DNA of 64,000 nucleotides from Streptococcus cristatus AS 1.3089 (GCF_000385925.1 NC_021175.1:1340212-1404211); one strand, 5' to 3'; shown: positions 15,636 to 28,236, counted from the first letter of the stretch. Made by a program: numbers and translations. Notes: generated from the sequence alone by a model not told the origin.

Positions 15636-16949
15636 TTATTCCCAATATTTCCGAATATTCTTAATCTGCTTCTTAGATGCTTTTATCATCCTAGTTGAGC
15701 TGTTTACCGGTAGTGACATGATTTTTCCTGGCAAATAGACAATAGTCTTAGCTAAGCGTTTGGCCATCGTTTCTTCAGGATTGAGATCATTATGAAAATC
15801 CTTGCTAATGGTCAAATCCAAATAGAATTCATAGACACGACGACCAAAATTCTCGGCGGAAATCTCGTATAATTTATCGGCTAGCTTTTTCTCGTCCATA
15901 TCTGGTGTTGCCAAAATGGCCTCCAAAATAGCCCCTGCCAAATCTCGACTTTCATAATAAAGCGTACCAAAAGTTTTATCGCTGATGACATTGTCCAGAT
16001 AAGGATTGCCATGAGCAATGATCGGCGTACCACTGGCTAAGCTTTCCAGATAAGTCAGGCCCTGAGTCTCACTGGTTGAAGCCGAAATAAAGAAATCTGC
16101 CGCCTTATAGTAGAGGGCCGTATCGCTTGGTGCGATCATTCCTGTAAAAATGACTGAATCCTCAATATGAAGCTGGGTTACCAAGGCTTTTAAGTCCTCA
16201 GCATAAGGCCCATCTCCGACAATGACCAACTTCACCTTGGCATTTTCTTCCAAAACTATTGGCAGTGCTTCAACAATCGCCTGGATATTTTTCTCGTAGG
16301 AAATTCTTGATAAACTGAGCAGCATGACTTCGTCTTCTGCTACGCCTAGTTTAAAGCGCAGTTTCTTGATGTCTTCCCGAGAGAGTTCTGGGCGGTCAAA
16401 CTTGGCCAAGTCGATTCCTGTTGGAATGACCCTTTTTTCCGCCTTGATTTTGTAACCTACCAAAAGATCGTAAACAATCTCAGAAGGACAAACAACACCA
16501 TCCAGATCGCTCATAAAGCCACGCACGATGTACTTGACCATACTCGGACGAATCACCATGCCCTTGGCAAGATAGTGCACATAGTCCTCATACTGGGTAT
16601 GATAGGTGTGAACCACTGGAATCCGCAGTTCCTTGGCAATCCAGATTCCCAAGAGGCCCAGCGAAAACTCTGTCTGAGTATGGATAATATCTAGCTGGTA
16701 CTGGCGGGCAATTTCTAAGGCATTGGAAAAGCCACGATAAGCCACGCGCCGATCCTTAAAAGCGAAGAAAGGAACGCTGGGAATACGGATAATCTGCCAA
16801 TCCTCATAGCGGTTGACATCCTTGTCCGTCGTAGTAAAAATAAAGACTTTATGACCTAGTTTCTCTAGCTCGGTCTTGAGGGTACGAATGCTCGTCGCCA
16901 CCCCGGAAACCTGAGGAAAATAGGTATCTGTAAAAAGACCAATCCGCAT
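15636..16949 (-). CDS. Glycosyltransferase (glucosyl-diacylglycerol synthase type)
   Basis: A 437-residue GT-B, GT4-family enzyme. The N-terminal acceptor domain starts MRIGLFTDTYFPQVSGVATS with HTQTEFSLG and HTYHTQYEDY motifs. The donor-binding domain has GDGPYAEDLK, then the EX7E-like segment SASTSETQGLTYLESLASGTP. In pneumococcus the pair spr0982 and cpoA makes monoglucosyl- and galactosyl-glucosyl-diacylglycerol, and this gene stands next to a cpoA-like gene in the same order. Role: first sugar onto diacylglycerol, anchoring lipoteichoic acid. The basic C-terminal region (KASKKQIKNIRKYWE) suits membrane surface binding. The start codon is one base after the cpoA stop. Confidence 0.88.
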   Translation of the reverse strand: MRIGLFTDTYFPQVSGVATSIRTLKTELEKLGHKVFIFTTTDKDVNRYEDWQIIRIPSVPFFAFKDRRVAYRGFSNALEIARQYQLDIIHTQTEFSLGLLGIWIAKELRIPVVHTYHTQYEDYVHYLAKGMVIRPSMVKYIVRGFMSDLDGVVCPSEIVYDLLVGYKIKAEKRVIPTGIDLAKFDRPELSREDIKKLRFKLGVAEDEVMLLSLSRISYEKNIQAIVEALPIVLEENAKVKLVIVGDGPYAEDLKALVTQLHIEDSVIFTGMIAPSDTALYYKAADFFISASTSETQGLTYLESLASGTPIIAHGNPYLDNVISDKTFGTLYYESRDLAGAILEAILATPDMDEKKLADKLYEISAENFGRRVYEFYLDLTISKDFHNDLNPEETMAKRLAKTIVYLPGKIMSLPVNSSTRMIKASKKQIKNIRKYWE

Positions 16950-16950
16950 A

Positions 16951-17949
16951 TCACATCTCCAAAACTGTTTGGTAAGCCTTGACCAACTGCAGTGCTACAT
17001 CATCGATAGAGCGACTCTCCGCAACACGATAGCCTGCTTCACGTTTATCAACTTTTCCGTCAAGAACCTTACGAAGCGATTCGACAAACTCATCTACATT
17101 ATGACAAAGCTCCGCCGAATCTTCATCAATCCAGCCATTATAAACAGGAATATCACGCAGGACCACGTGTTGCCCGCTGGCTAACGCTTCTAGGACCACA
17201 ATCCCTTCGGTCTCTTCATAAGATGGGAAAAAGAAGGCGTCACTACCTGACATGGCTCCTTGGAAGACTGCACCTTTGAAATAACCCGGAAATTCCACGT
17301 TTTCTGGATGATTATAGAGGACAAGATCTCGAATCTTGCGCGGAATAAGCCAGAGATTGATAGAACCCAGCCAGATAAAGCGGACATCTGGCATTCTGCG
17401 AGCTACTTCGACAAAGTCCTCGATTCCTTTTCGTCTGAAATAAAGACCGGCACAGATTACGACTTTCTGTCCATCTACAATCCGAAAATATTTTTTAAAG
17501 ACTTCTTCCTTGCGTTCATCTTTCTTGTATTTCGACAGGTCAATGCCGTTTGAGACAGCCATAATGGGCGTCGTCACACCGTAGGATTCAATCAATTTTT
17601 TTGAATACTCAGACGGAGTAATGATAAAATCCGCCATTTTATACATGTGCGCTAGATATTTGCCAAACAAAGGCGCAAAAAGATTGGATCCAATAAAAGA
17701 ATTTTCAAAGTCTTCTTTGGTCGAATGTCCATGCATGATCACTTTTTTGCCTCCCCGCTTAGCCGCGTGAAGAAGAAGCAAACTACGAGGTCCGTAAGTG
17801 TTGATGTGCACGACATCATAATCTCCTAAAACATCTGTTGTATAAGGAATTCCTGCCAGATCCAGTGCATGCATTTGATGCTGCAAGGCACGGCCAATGC
17901 CTGATTTTTCTAAAACAGACTTTCCTTCTAGATATAGTAATACTTTCAT
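16951..17949 (-). CDS. cpoA: CpoA-like glycolipid glycosyltransferase
   Basis: A 332-residue GT4 glycosyltransferase, starting MKVLLYLEGKSVLEKSGIGRAL at 17949. A longer frame to 17991 has no ribosome site. Donor-site features are CAGLYFRRKGIEDF, then FFPSYEETEGIVVLEALASGQHVV. CpoA adds the second hexose to glucosyl-diacylglycerol, and mutations in pneumococcus change penicillin response and membrane lipid balance. A TATAAT box (minus strand, 17957-17962) ends seven bases before the ATG, so the mRNA may be leaderless. The next glycosyltransferase follows at once. Confidence 0.88.
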   Translation of the reverse strand: MKVLLYLEGKSVLEKSGIGRALQHQMHALDLAGIPYTTDVLGDYDVVHINTYGPRSLLLLHAAKRGGKKVIMHGHSTKEDFENSFIGSNLFAPLFGKYLAHMYKMADFIITPSEYSKKLIESYGVTTPIMAVSNGIDLSKYKKDERKEEVFKKYFRIVDGQKVVICAGLYFRRKGIEDFVEVARRMPDVRFIWLGSINLWLIPRKIRDLVLYNHPENVEFPGYFKGAVFQGAMSGSDAFFFPSYEETEGIVVLEALASGQHVVLRDIPVYNGWIDEDSAELCHNVDEFVESLRKVLDGKVDKREAGYRVAESRSIDDVALQLVKAYQTVLEM

Positions 17950-18089
17950 ATCTTCTATTATACCCAAAAGAAGCAAAAAAAGAAACGCCAAGGGAAGATT
18001 AGTACTTAATTCATGTACCTAGTCTTCCACCAAGCATTTCCTGTAGCAATATCCTTTCTTGCTGGAACTCTAATCAGTTTCTAATCAGA

Positions 18090-21000
18090 CTAGTCCACCT
18101 TGACCACTTGCAGCTCAGCTCCCCCTAGTAGAATCAAATACTTGTCTACTTGGCTAAGGCCATAGGAACGACTGAGGGCTTCGGCATAGAGATACAGTTG
18201 AGATCGGTAGCGCTCCACCAACTCTGTCAGCTCATGATAGCGGTCAGTCTTATAGTCAAAGAGGACAATGCGATCATCAAAGAGCAGGTAGCCATCCAAG
18301 ATTCCCCGAACGACAAAGTTTTGACCGCTGGCTAGATCCTGCTTGAGCATGGCAAAAGGTGCTTCACGATGGAGATGATTAGCCTGCTCCTGGATTAGCT
18401 GACCTAGTTCTGTAGCGAAAAAGGCTTCAATCTTAGCTAAGTCAATCTCTTTCTTAACTGCTGCATCTGCCTGAACCTGAGCCAAGGCTTGGCGAATGCT
18501 AGTCTTAGTGACAGGCTGATCCAGTGGAATCCGCTGCATGAGCTCATGAACAGCAGAACCGATTTGGGCTCCTGTGATTTGCTTCTTCTTGCCAAAATCA
18601 GGCAAGTCAAAAGTCAGCTGGGGCTGATAGCTTCGAGGCGCATCCATAATGTCCAGCCCTTCTGACTCCATCACTGGCTCATAGAACTTCTTGATTTGAC
18701 TAGGTGTGCGGACACTTGGCAGTTCAATAGCCGCTTGATAAAGACTGTTAAACCGGTCTACATTCTCCAAGATATCCAGAGCCCGGCGAATATCCTCTGA
18801 CTGACGGTTGCCCGTCAAATCATCTACCGGAATGGAAACAGTCTGCTCCACTACGCCAATCTGCTCGTCTGTCAGCTCCTGATCAGTCACAAAGCGAGTT
18901 TGATAAGCCAGATTTTCCCCCTCAAACACAGACTGGATGGCATAGAGCCAATCCTGAAAATTGGTCAGCTGGCTACGAAGGCTGCTGGATAAGCGACCAT
19001 TTTGGCTAGTCCCCCACTTGCGCTCTTGGAGCTTAGCTTGGTTGCCCTTGCCGACAAGATAGAGCTTGGTTTCAGCCCGCGTCATGGCCACATAGAGCAG
19101 ACGCATCTGCTCAGACAGGCTAGCCAGCTTGAGTTCTTCGGCATTCTGCTGATAGGGTAGGGTCTCCATGGAAATGCGGATCTGCTTGGGCGCATGAGGA
19201 GCCTGAGCCTCAACATCCACATCAGCCACATATTTGATTCCGATGCCTTTTTGTCGGCTGAGGATAATAGCAGAGCTGCTATCCTGAAGATTGAAGGCCT
19301 TGTCCATATTTAGCAGAAAGACATATTTGAACTCTAAACCCTTACTCTTATGGATGGTCATTAGTTGGACAGCATTTTTCGGAACAGCTAGAGGGACACT
19401 AGCCAAATCGTGCTCATTTTTCAAAATCCGGTCAATCATGCTGATAAAGCGGGACAGCCCCTTGAAACTCGACTTTTCGTAGTCGTTGGCCCGTAAGGAC
19501 AGGGCATAGAGATTAGCCTGACGCTGTTCGCCATTGGGCAGAGCCCCTACCATATCGTAGTAAAAACGATCTTGATAAATCTTCCAGATTAAATCATAGA
19601 GAGAATGGGTCTTGGAATAGCTGCGCCAGTCATCCAGCGTTGTCTGGAAATGCTGCAGTTTCTTGCGCAATTCACCATGTATGAGCTGAGGTTCCAGACC
19701 TTGATCAGCCAGAGCATTCCTCAGCTTTTCGTAGAGATTTTCCATAGACTTGGTACTGGAGGCTTGCAAGGCTAGCCGAGTTAATTCGTCCTCATTAAAG
19801 TCAAACATCGGCGACTTGAGAAGGGCAGTCAGAGCAAAGTCATTGAGAGGATTGTTAATGGTTCGCAAGGTATCCAGCATCACCATAACCTCTACCGACT
19901 GGAGATAATTAGTCTCGCCATCATCAGGCACAATCGGGATATGATGTCGGTCAAACTCTGCCAATATCAGATCATTGCGGGTCCGCGAAGCTGTCAGCAA
20001 GGTCATGTCCCTGAAATCCACCCCTTCTTGATTATGAAGGCGGATGATCTCCTTGATTACCAAAGCTACCTCACCAGCTGAAATGCTGGGCAGACCTTGG
20101 TCAGAATCCTCTTCTTCGCTATCAGCGCTACCGTCATAAAGCAGAAATTCTGCCTGATTGGCTGGATTCGGCTCCCGTTTGGCTGGATTTCCCGCCACCA
20201 AGTAGTGGGTCTCATTGTAGTCAATCTCGCCGACTTCCTCGTCCATGAGTCGTTTAAAGACATCATTGGTCGCTTCCAGCACCTCGATGTGACTACGGAA
20301 ATTTTCCTTGAGAATGATCAGCTTGCCCTGACTAGGATCGGCCTGATAGAGTTTAAATTTATCGTTAAAAATCTGCGGATCGGCCTGACGGAATCGATAG
20401 ATGGACTGCTTAATATCGCCGACCATAAAGCGATTATTTCCTCGAGCCAGCAATTCCAGCATTCGCTCCTGAGTATGGTTGGTGTCTTGGTACTCATCGA
20501 CCATGACCTCATGGTACTTGTCCTGATAGAAACGCCGCACTTCTGGATAATTTTCTAAAATTTCAATAGCAAAATGACTGATATCCCCAAATTCAAAGAC
20601 ATTTTCCGCTACTTTTCGTTCCAAATAAGCTTGCGAGAAATCTCGGACAAAATCGCGTAACAAATCCAGTAGGGGAAGAGCTTCCGCCTGATGTTGCTCC
20701 ATAAAGTTCAGATGATAGAGGCGGACATCCAGCTCTTTAATTCGCTCTATCAAAGGCTTACGGGCTTCATTATAGGCTTGAGCCAGCTCTTTTTTAAGTT
20801 CGTCCGCATTTTTACCAACTCGGGCAGTAAAAGCCTGATGGTTAGAGGTCTTGGCTAATTCTAAAAAGCGCTGAATTAGGTCTAGCAACTGCTCAGATCC
20901 AGTCTGCTCTGTCAGCTCAGCCAAGATATCTAAGGCTGCCTGAACATTGTCCTGATACTTAGCCCCAGCAAAGGCTTGGCCTTCATGAGCTAGATGGATC

Positions 21001-21761
21001 TGGAAAAAATCTTCTAAATCCAGCAGAGACTGCCTAGCTCCAGCCAGCATTCGCTCCCGCTCTGCTTCAAAATCACTGGTTTCATAGCCTAGAAGAAAGG
21101 TTTCCTCCAACCATTTCCGCGGATTGCTGGTAGACTGGAGAAAACTATAAATACTATAAATCTGCTGGCGGAAACCAGCAATGTCCTTGCGCTTGCCAGT
21201 GAAATTTTTGACCAAGCGGCTGAATAATTCCTGCCGATTACTATCATAATAGGCATCAAACAGCTGGTCAAAGACTTCATTTTGCAGAATGAGCTGCTCA
21301 CTAGCCGACTGTAAAATCCGAAAATGCGGTGCCAGCCCCAGCAAATAGCCGTACTTATTGACTACTTTCTGGGTAAAAGCATCCATGGTGCCAATATCCG
21401 CATTTGCAATCTCAGCCAACTGCTGAGCAAGATGCTGACGAAGTTCCTGATCTGAAGTCTCCTTGAGTACCAGACTCAGCTCCTTCTCCAGCCGTTCCTT
21501 GAGCTCACCTGCCGCCTTGACAGTAAAGGTGGAGATGAAGAGTTGGCTGACCTCCACACCTCTGAGAATCTGGTCAATAATCCGCTGAACCATAACATAG
21601 GTCTTACCAGATCCAGCCGAAGCTGAGACGAGAATATTCTGACCAGAGGAGTAGATAGCTTGGATCTGCTCTGGTGTGCGCTTTTGTGGCTTGTCAGAGG
21701 CAGCTTCCTCAGCCTGCTTGACTAGGATATCCTGCTCGTTTAAAAAGGGAATCCGTCTCAT
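18090..21761 (-). CDS. rexA: ATP-dependent helicase/nuclease RexA (AddA)
   Basis: A 1223-residue UvrD-like helicase with a C-terminal RecB-type nuclease, the RecBCD counterpart in streptococci that resects double-strand ends for recombination. Walker A is ASAGSGKT (47-54). [14 protein letters not shown] is the DEXQ-box region, and [21 protein letters not shown], then [19 protein letters not shown], are motifs V and VI. The nuclease motif [11 protein letters not shown] lies near the end. Its start overlaps the rexB stop by four bases. Confidence 0.97.
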   Translation of the reverse strand: MRRIPFLNEQDILVKQAEEAASDKPQKRTPEQIQAIYSSGQNILVSASAGSGKTYVMVQRIIDQILRGVEVSQLFISTFTVKAAGELKERLEKELSLVLKETSDQELRQHLAQQLAEIANADIGTMDAFTQKVVNKYGYLLGLAPHFRILQSASEQLILQNEVFDQLFDAYYDSNRQELFSRLVKNFTGKRKDIAGFRQQIYSIYSFLQSTSNPRKWLEETFLLGYETSDFEAERERMLAGARQSLLDLEDFFQIHLAHEGQAFAGAKYQDNVQAALDILAELTEQTGSEQLLDLIQRFLELAKTSNHQAFTARVGKNADELKKELAQAYNEARKPLIERIKELDVRLYHLNFMEQHQAEALPLLDLLRDFVRDFSQAYLERKVAENVFEFGDISHFAIEILENYPEVRRFYQDKYHEVMVDEYQDTNHTQERMLELLARGNNRFMVGDIKQSIYRFRQADPQIFNDKFKLYQADPSQGKLIILKENFRSHIEVLEATNDVFKRLMDEEVGEIDYNETHYLVAGNPAKREPNPANQAEFLLYDGSADSEEEDSDQGLPSISAGEVALVIKEIIRLHNQEGVDFRDMTLLTASRTRNDLILAEFDRHHIPIVPDDGETNYLQSVEVMVMLDTLRTINNPLNDFALTALLKSPMFDFNEDELTRLALQASSTKSMENLYEKLRNALADQGLEPQLIHGELRKKLQHFQTTLDDWRSYSKTHSLYDLIWKIYQDRFYYDMVGALPNGEQRQANLYALSLRANDYEKSSFKGLSRFISMIDRILKNEHDLASVPLAVPKNAVQLMTIHKSKGLEFKYVFLLNMDKAFNLQDSSSAIILSRQKGIGIKYVADVDVEAQAPHAPKQIRISMETLPYQQNAEELKLASLSEQMRLLYVAMTRAETKLYLVGKGNQAKLQERKWGTSQNGRLSSSLRSQLTNFQDWLYAIQSVFEGENLAYQTRFVTDQELTDEQIGVVEQTVSIPVDDLTGNRQSEDIRRALDILENVDRFNSLYQAAIELPSVRTPSQIKKFYEPVMESEGLDIMDAPRSYQPQLTFDLPDFGKKKQITGAQIGSAVHELMQRIPLDQPVTKTSIRQALAQVQADAAVKKEIDLAKIEAFFATELGQLIQEQANHLHREAPFAMLKQDLASGQNFVVRGILDGYLLFDDRIVLFDYKTDRYHELTELVERYRSQLYLYAEALSRSYGLSQVDKYLILLGGAELQVVKVD

Positions 21762-24700
21762 TTGTCCAACTCCTCCTTGATTTTTTCTAGCCAGACTTGA
21801 CGCAGCTTCTCGCCTGTTGGCCGTTTTTCGTACTGCTCAAGATTTAACTTGGTCAGCTGTCTAGCTTGCCCCAGATGGAGATTAGCTTCAAAGCCTGTAA
21901 TGGCCTTAAACTGGTCCACATAAGGGGCAATACTGCGGCCATTTTCTGTATAAGGATTGATGGAAAAACGACCAGCTAAAATGCCTTCTGCGGCTTGTCG
22001 ATATAGATAAGCATTGTAGGTCAGAACTACTTCCAGTTCTTCCTTAGTCAGCAGATTAGCCTTGCTTTTCTCGTAGTTAGCGCCCAAGTCCTTGGCTCGA
22101 TCAGCCAGAAAGAGGCCTTTGTAAACCTGACTTTTCATAACTTGTTTTACAGCCTCGTCCAGTGCCTTAGTTTCCTTGAGGCTGGCTAGGGGCTCCGTCA
22201 TCTGTAGGTACATGGCTCCGAAAATTCCCTTGTCTTCTTGGTATTCTGGCATTTCTCGGATAGCCGCTAGGTAGGTCGGCAACTGAGAGTTAAGCCCATT
22301 AAAGAACTTCTCAAAGCTGAATTTGGTATCGCCCGACTTGTAATCCACGACTCCCAGACTCCCCGTCTCCGTCAGACGATCAATTCGGTCCACCTTGCCG
22401 CTCACTTGAAGAGCTCTGCCATTGTCCAAAAGTAAGAAAGGCCGATCATCCTGACCAAAGTCAGTCTCCTCACCAATGATCTCCAGCCCATCCGACTGAG
22501 CCAAGATACGACCAGTAGCTCGAGCTGTGTCCAATAGTAAACGACGGGCAAACTGGGTCTCCCCATTTTCACCATAGACAGTTTCAAACTCAACCTCCCA
22601 GCTAGTCTCCTCCATTGCCCGTTGTAAGCGAGTGTCGAAGTCCTGATCCAAGTGCTCCTTCATAACCTTTTCAAAGATTCGGTGGAGGAAAATCCCGTGA
22701 CTGCGCGCATCCGGCTGAATCGTCCACTCCTCCTGCAGCCGCAAGACATACTTAAGAAAATAGGCATACTGGTTTTTAAAGTATTCATTGAGGGCAGAAG
22801 CCGACAGTTTCAAAGGCTGCTCTGAAGGATAAAGAGCTTGGAGGGTTTCTGACTTGAGAGTCTCCGTCTTCAATTCCTTGCTGATCTGGGGAATGGAAAT
22901 TCCCTCAGCTGTCAACTTCTTGCGTAAGACTCGAACCGCCACTGCCCAGAAGGCCTGTTCCTCCGGCGTCCATTCACGGTCAATATCTTCTTGATAAAGG
23001 TCAATCACGCGCGCCAAGAGAGCCCGATAAGTCCCAATATCGTCACTGCTAGCCTGCGGTTTCTTGCTGATGATAGGTAGGGAAATAGGCGCTATTTCCA
23101 GCTCTGTCAGATAGGAAGACATGGCATCTTCTACTTCATTGATTAAGACAGGGGCAGACAAAACCAAATCTTCTGTCGCTGAATTGAGCAAGGATAGCGC
23201 GGCAAAACGATTTTTCTTGAGATTTTCACTGCTGGCTACCTGCAACTCTGACTCGTCCCCAGTCGCTTGATTTAATTTCTGACGTTCTTCGTCACTGAGC
23301 AGACTTTTATTTTGCGCTAACTTGGGCAAGCGCTCCTGCGTCAGCCCGATAGCATAGACATAATGCGCAGCCATGGGCTCAATCAAATCGTAGGATTGAA
23401 CGGTCACCACATCCACTGTTGCTGGTACAAGTCGGTATTTAGCCAAAAGCATACCAGACAGAATCAGAGCCAGAAAATCATCGATCTTGAGCTTGCTACC
23501 GTCAAAAACCTGCGCAAGCTGCTCCAAGACATGACAAAAAGTCTTCCAGACTTCCTCCTGCCGTTCCACTTCCTGCTGGCTTGCACCTTCCAGCAGCCCC
23601 ATCAGATTGGCATCCAAGCGAACCTCCTTGATAAAGTTGGTAAATTTAGCCAAGAGACCAGTCGCTATCTGACTACGAGATTTGAAAAAGTCTAACAGAG
23701 GCGTGATAAGACTCCGACGCATGACATTGAGCCGCTTGAGGTCAAATTTCCCCTGACGATTAATGGTAAAATCTCTCCCTAGCTTAGCTGCCCCTTTAAT
23801 CTCAGCAAATCGAAGGTACTGCTCAAAACTATCCAGCTCCTCCTGACTCAAGCCACCATAAAGGCCAGTTTTTAAAAGATTGAGTAAATCTTCTGTCTGA
23901 AAATTATAGCGTTTCAAGCGCTCCAGTGACTCTAAAAACTGGACCAAAGGATGCTGGGACATGGACTCAGACCGCCCCAAATAAAAGGGAATCTGATACT
24001 GGTCAAAGATGGTCTTCATCTGGAGCTGGTAGGCCTCCACATCACCTAAAAGTAGTCGGATATCCTTGTAGCGGGCGCCATCATGAAGCCTCTGACGAAT
24101 AGACTTGGCCACATATTCCAGTTCTTCTTTTTGATTGCGCACCGACCAAATCTCTAGGTGAGAGCGATCCTCCGCAGTCAATTCCACATGGATTTCAGAA
24201 AAATCATAGCGACTCTCTAAAATCTTGGAAATCTTGCCAAAGGCATCATCAGGCTGACTCGAACCATCTGCCAGATACTCTGGCTTGACCTGATAGGTTT
24301 GAGCTAGCTTGAGCAAAAATTCCACGCTTGCCTGGTAAAGATTGCCCTCACGAAAGGCTGTCCGATAGGCTTTTTGACTAGCATAAACACCAATGACAAT
24401 CTCCACTCCCTTGCGATGCAGCAAATCTACTAGATACTCCTCTTCTGCCGAGAACCGAGTAAAGCCATCTATTACCAACGCAAGATTAGCCAATTCACCA
24501 TCCAAATCACCAGCTAGAATATGCTGAGCGAAAATCGTAAGTTTAGAAGTCGCATCATAATTTCCCGCCTGAAGAGCAGCCGAAAAGACTGTGAAAATCT
24601 TGAGCAAATCCTCACGTTTCTCTGGCTCTTCTAGATAGTTCAAATCCGCAAAAGTCATCTGAGCGGTCTGAAGCTCCTGATAAAGTTCTAGCAGTTGCTG

Positions 24701-25045
24701 GATAAACTGTGCATCCTTCTTAATCCGCCCATAAACCTTGAGCTCTCTGTCATCCATTTCCGATAAAATCCGATAAAATAGCATGCCTAGACCAATATCA
24801 TCCAAGGGCTGTCCTTCTTGAACATCATTGAGGACAAAATAACGAGCCATCTGGGTAAAACGCGTCACCGTAATAGCAAAGGAAGCCTGATTTTCCAATT
24901 CCTCCAAAACTGCTCGCTCCTTTTCAAAAGAAAGCGAGTTGGGCGCTATATAAAAGACCCGCTTGCCGGCCACTGCCAAGTCCTGAGCTTGCTTAGCTAA
25001 GTGTGCCGTCAAAGGACTGCGGATGTCTGTATAAAGTAATTTCAT
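21758..25045 (-). CDS. rexB: ATP-dependent nuclease subunit RexB (AddB), no Fe-S cysteines
   Basis: A 1095-residue partner of RexA from ATG 25043-25045 ([19 protein letters not shown]). It carries an inactivated helicase-like N-terminal part and a C-terminal nuclease with [12 protein letters not shown]. Bacillus AddB holds an iron-sulfur cluster with one Cys before the nuclease and three after it. Here the matching places read [17 protein letters not shown] and [16 protein letters not shown], without Cys. I find only one Cys in the whole chain (KTFCHVLEQ). This fits RexB of lactic acid bacteria, which must stabilise the domain another way. Confidence 0.95.
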   Translation of the reverse strand: MKLLYTDIRSPLTAHLAKQAQDLAVAGKRVFYIAPNSLSFEKERAVLEELENQASFAITVTRFTQMARYFVLNDVQEGQPLDDIGLGMLFYRILSEMDDRELKVYGRIKKDAQFIQQLLELYQELQTAQMTFADLNYLEEPEKREDLLKIFTVFSAALQAGNYDATSKLTIFAQHILAGDLDGELANLALVIDGFTRFSAEEEYLVDLLHRKGVEIVIGVYASQKAYRTAFREGNLYQASVEFLLKLAQTYQVKPEYLADGSSQPDDAFGKISKILESRYDFSEIHVELTAEDRSHLEIWSVRNQKEELEYVAKSIRQRLHDGARYKDIRLLLGDVEAYQLQMKTIFDQYQIPFYLGRSESMSQHPLVQFLESLERLKRYNFQTEDLLNLLKTGLYGGLSQEELDSFEQYLRFAEIKGAAKLGRDFTINRQGKFDLKRLNVMRRSLITPLLDFFKSRSQIATGLLAKFTNFIKEVRLDANLMGLLEGASQQEVERQEEVWKTFCHVLEQLAQVFDGSKLKIDDFLALILSGMLLAKYRLVPATVDVVTVQSYDLIEPMAAHYVYAIGLTQERLPKLAQNKSLLSDEERQKLNQATGDESELQVASSENLKKNRFAALSLLNSATEDLVLSAPVLINEVEDAMSSYLTELEIAPISLPIISKKPQASSDDIGTYRALLARVIDLYQEDIDREWTPEEQAFWAVAVRVLRKKLTAEGISIPQISKELKTETLKSETLQALYPSEQPLKLSASALNEYFKNQYAYFLKYVLRLQEEWTIQPDARSHGIFLHRIFEKVMKEHLDQDFDTRLQRAMEETSWEVEFETVYGENGETQFARRLLLDTARATGRILAQSDGLEIIGEETDFGQDDRPFLLLDNGRALQVSGKVDRIDRLTETGSLGVVDYKSGDTKFSFEKFFNGLNSQLPTYLAAIREMPEYQEDKGIFGAMYLQMTEPLASLKETKALDEAVKQVMKSQVYKGLFLADRAKDLGANYEKSKANLLTKEELEVVLTYNAYLYRQAAEGILAGRFSINPYTENGRSIAPYVDQFKAITGFEANLHLGQARQLTKLNLEQYEKRPTGEKLRQVWLEKIKEELDK

Positions 25046-25118
25046 ACCGTCTCTTTTCAACAACAAAATATCATAGAATGATTATATCATGTTTGCGAGA
25101 AAAAGGCTTTGTCTAAAA

Positions 25119-25147
25119 GAAAAAGCCCCGCCGAAGCGAGACTTTTC
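25119..25147 (-). terminator. Terminator after tuf
   Basis: Minus strand AAGTCTCGC-TTCG-GCGGGGCTT followed by TTTCTTTT. Strong hairpin with a UUCG loop. Confidence 0.9.
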
Positions 25148-25187
25148 GTGTCTGATTTTATAATTGTTATCTGGGAACGAAATCGAA

Positions 25188-26384
<1,197 letters not shown>

Positions 26385-26455
26385 TTGAGTAAAAGCCTCC
26401 AATAAAATATATTTTATAGATAGACAGTAGGCAATACAGTCTAACTTTCCTTACT

Positions 26456-26483
26456 ATTTTATCAAATTTTACTGAAAATGCAA
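26456..26483 (-). promoter_or_regulatory. Promoter of tuf
   Basis: Minus strand TTGCAT (26478-26483), 16-bp spacer, TAAAAT (26456-26461), about 65 bases before the ribosome site. Confidence 0.65.
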
Positions 26484-26506
26484 GCCTTTTACACATTTTT
26501 TGTCAA

Positions 26507-27496
26507 TTATTCCTTATCTAGCTTATAGTAAGGCTGATTGGGAACGGAAGCACCGATACTCGAAGCATAAATCCACTCTTTTCCTTCTAATTGAGCGAAA
26601 TTTTCAGCTTTTCCTGTCAAGATAACGCCGGAGAAAGTTAATTGATCACGATTTTCTGGTTCACGAATATCTAGCTGACCAAATTTCTTGAGATAGGACT
26701 CAACCTCATTGTACATGTTGTACCCACTAAGACTTGGGAAAAGATTTTTATCTGCCTTTTTCAGATAATCCAAGAAAGTCTGCTGCTCTTTCTTAGCCTC
26801 TTTTGCCTTCTTCCTAAAATCTAAATCATAAGTAAAGAGAAGACTAGCGTTAGCTCCATAGGTGAACTGGGGATCGGAATACTGTTCAATATCATTTTCT
26901 GACTGACTGCCAATCCAGTACCAGTTAATCTTGAGATTGTTCGGTATCATCTGCTGGATTTCCTTATAGGTATAAGCTTTATCAAAAGTCAAAGCTACTT
27001 CCACCAATTGATTCGGCATTTCTTTGACAGAAGCCAACTCCTTAGGCATAGAATTACTATCCTTTGTCCCTTTGGCATTGATATTATAGAAGACCGGATA
27101 TTTTTGACGCAGGGTTCGCGTATAGGTCCCTGAGAGAGACAAATAAGTCCCTTCCGCAGTCGGATCTCTAAAAGCACCTATGAGTGAATAGTTTCCCTCA
27201 TAGGAAGGATAAGCTACCTTCACTCCATCTAAATCCTTGAAACGATCAGAATGTAAGGTTCCTGAAAACAAAGAATTTTGAGTGTAGTAAAGACTGTCAT
27301 AGTCAACATTAGGGTAGGCGATTTCCGACATAACTTCATACTCTTTCTGCAAATTTCGACCATTACTAGAGGCTAATTCTATCAATCCCTTCCCTAGTAA
27401 AAGCAATAAAGCTAAGGAAACAAGGCTACTGATGACAACCGTCTTCCAAAGTCGTTTTCTTTTACTTTTCTTCGCTAAAATTTCAAATGTTTCCAT
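26507..27496 (-). CDS. Anti-sigma factor (sigma-regulator N and C domains)
   Basis: A 329-residue membrane protein. A basic cytoplasmic head (AKKSKRKRLWK) is followed by one membrane helix (about 17-38) and a long extracellular part. The pattern fits Firmicute anti-sigma proteins with Sigma_reg_N and Sigma_reg_C domains. The extracellular part would sense an envelope signal and release the sigma factor. It overlaps the sigma gene by 14 bp. The short cytoplasmic head means the sigma-binding surface is small or includes the juxtamembrane residues. The signal is unknown. Confidence 0.85.
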   Translation of the reverse strand: METFEILAKKSKRKRLWKTVVISSLVSLALLLLLGKGLIELASSNGRNLQKEYEVMSEIAYPNVDYDSLYYTQNSLFSGTLHSDRFKDLDGVKVAYPSYEGNYSLIGAFRDPTAEGTYLSLSGTYTRTLRQKYPVFYNINAKGTKDSNSMPKELASVKEMPNQLVEVALTFDKAYTYKEIQQMIPNNLKINWYWIGSQSENDIEQYSDPQFTYGANASLLFTYDLDFRKKAKEAKKEQQTFLDYLKKADKNLFPSLSGYNMYNEVESYLKKFGQLDIREPENRDQLTFSGVILTGKAENFAQLEGKEWIYASSIGASVPNQPYYKLDKE

Positions 27497-27998
27497 TTTT
27501 ATATCCTTTCTTTTCCAATTTATGGCGGAGCTTAATTCGGCTACGCATGAGTTGTACTTTCACTTTACTTACCGAATACGACATGATTTGAGCGATTTCC
27601 TTTACTGTAAAATTTTGGAAATAATAAAGATCTAGAAGCATTGCTTCCTTAGTCGGGAGCTCTTCTATCGTCGACCTTAACAGCTCATAATAGTCGTTTT
27701 CAAATGGTTGAATCACATCTTGTTTGAAAAATTCATTTTGCAAAATTTCTAGATAATGCCGATCGCGCCTATAGCGATCGATGTAGCGGCGGATGGAGAC
27801 CCGATACATCCAAGCTCGCATCTTCTCTGCTGGGATGACCAGATCAGTCTCTAACATTTTGACAAAAACATCCTGCACCACATCCTCTGCCTCAGCCTTA
27901 GAAGCTCCTGACTTTTGCAGGTAGAAAACAATCTCTCGGGCAAAGCCAATCAAGATGTTTTCGTATTCATCCAGTTTGATAATCTCACCTCCCCACAA
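27483..27998 (-). CDS. ECF-type sigma factor
   Basis: A 171-residue group IV sigma factor. Region 2 contains AEDVVQDVFVKMLETD and AWMYRVSIRRYIDRYRRDR. Region 4 contains ELPTKEAMLLDLYYFQNFTVKEIAQIMSYSVSKVKVQLMRSRIKLRHKL. There is no region 3, as usual for ECF factors. The start used is a TTG at 27998 close to GAGGAG. A start a few codons later, after GGGGAGGTGAG, is possible, so the first six residues are uncertain. ECF factors are rare in streptococci apart from the unrelated ComX, which makes this pair notable. An ECF-like promoter lies upstream (28138-28168). Confidence 0.93.
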   Translation of the reverse strand: MWGGEIIKLDEYENILIGFAREIVFYLQKSGASKAEAEDVVQDVFVKMLETDLVIPAEKMRAWMYRVSIRRYIDRYRRDRHYLEILQNEFFKQDVIQPFENDYYELLRSTIEELPTKEAMLLDLYYFQNFTVKEIAQIMSYSVSKVKVQLMRSRIKLRHKLEKKGYKNGNI

Positions 27999-28137
27999 CT
28001 TCTCCTCAAATCTCTCTTTATTTGCACTTCTTTAAAAAGAATAACAAAATAGCCTTTCTAATCCAAAGCTCGCAGCTGCTACTTTTCATTTTACTTTTCT
28101 CTACTCAATAATTTTCTATTCTTCCCCCTTTCTACTA

Positions 28138-28168
28138 GTATAACGAATAGAAAGTCATTTTGGTTACA
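28138..28168 (-). promoter_or_regulatory. Candidate autoregulated ECF promoter
   Basis: Minus strand TGTAAC (28163-28168), then 17 bases, then CGTTATAC (28138-28145). The AAC -35 core and CGT -10 core at this spacing match ECF-type promoters in Bacillus (sigma-X/W class). It lies between the DUF805 terminator and the sigma gene, about 140 bp from the start codon, so the sigma factor probably drives its own operon. Confidence 0.65.
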
Positions 28169-28190
28169 AAAATTTCAAATACGACAAAGA

Positions 28191-28221
28191 AACCCTAGAT
28201 AGATTGAAACTATCTAGGGTT
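28191..28221 (-). terminator. Terminator after the DUF805 gene
   Basis: AACCCTAGATAG-loop-CTATCTAGGGTT, a 12-bp perfect stem followed on the minus strand by TCTTTG. Confidence 0.85.
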
Positions 28222-28236
28222 GACATCTTATAGATT

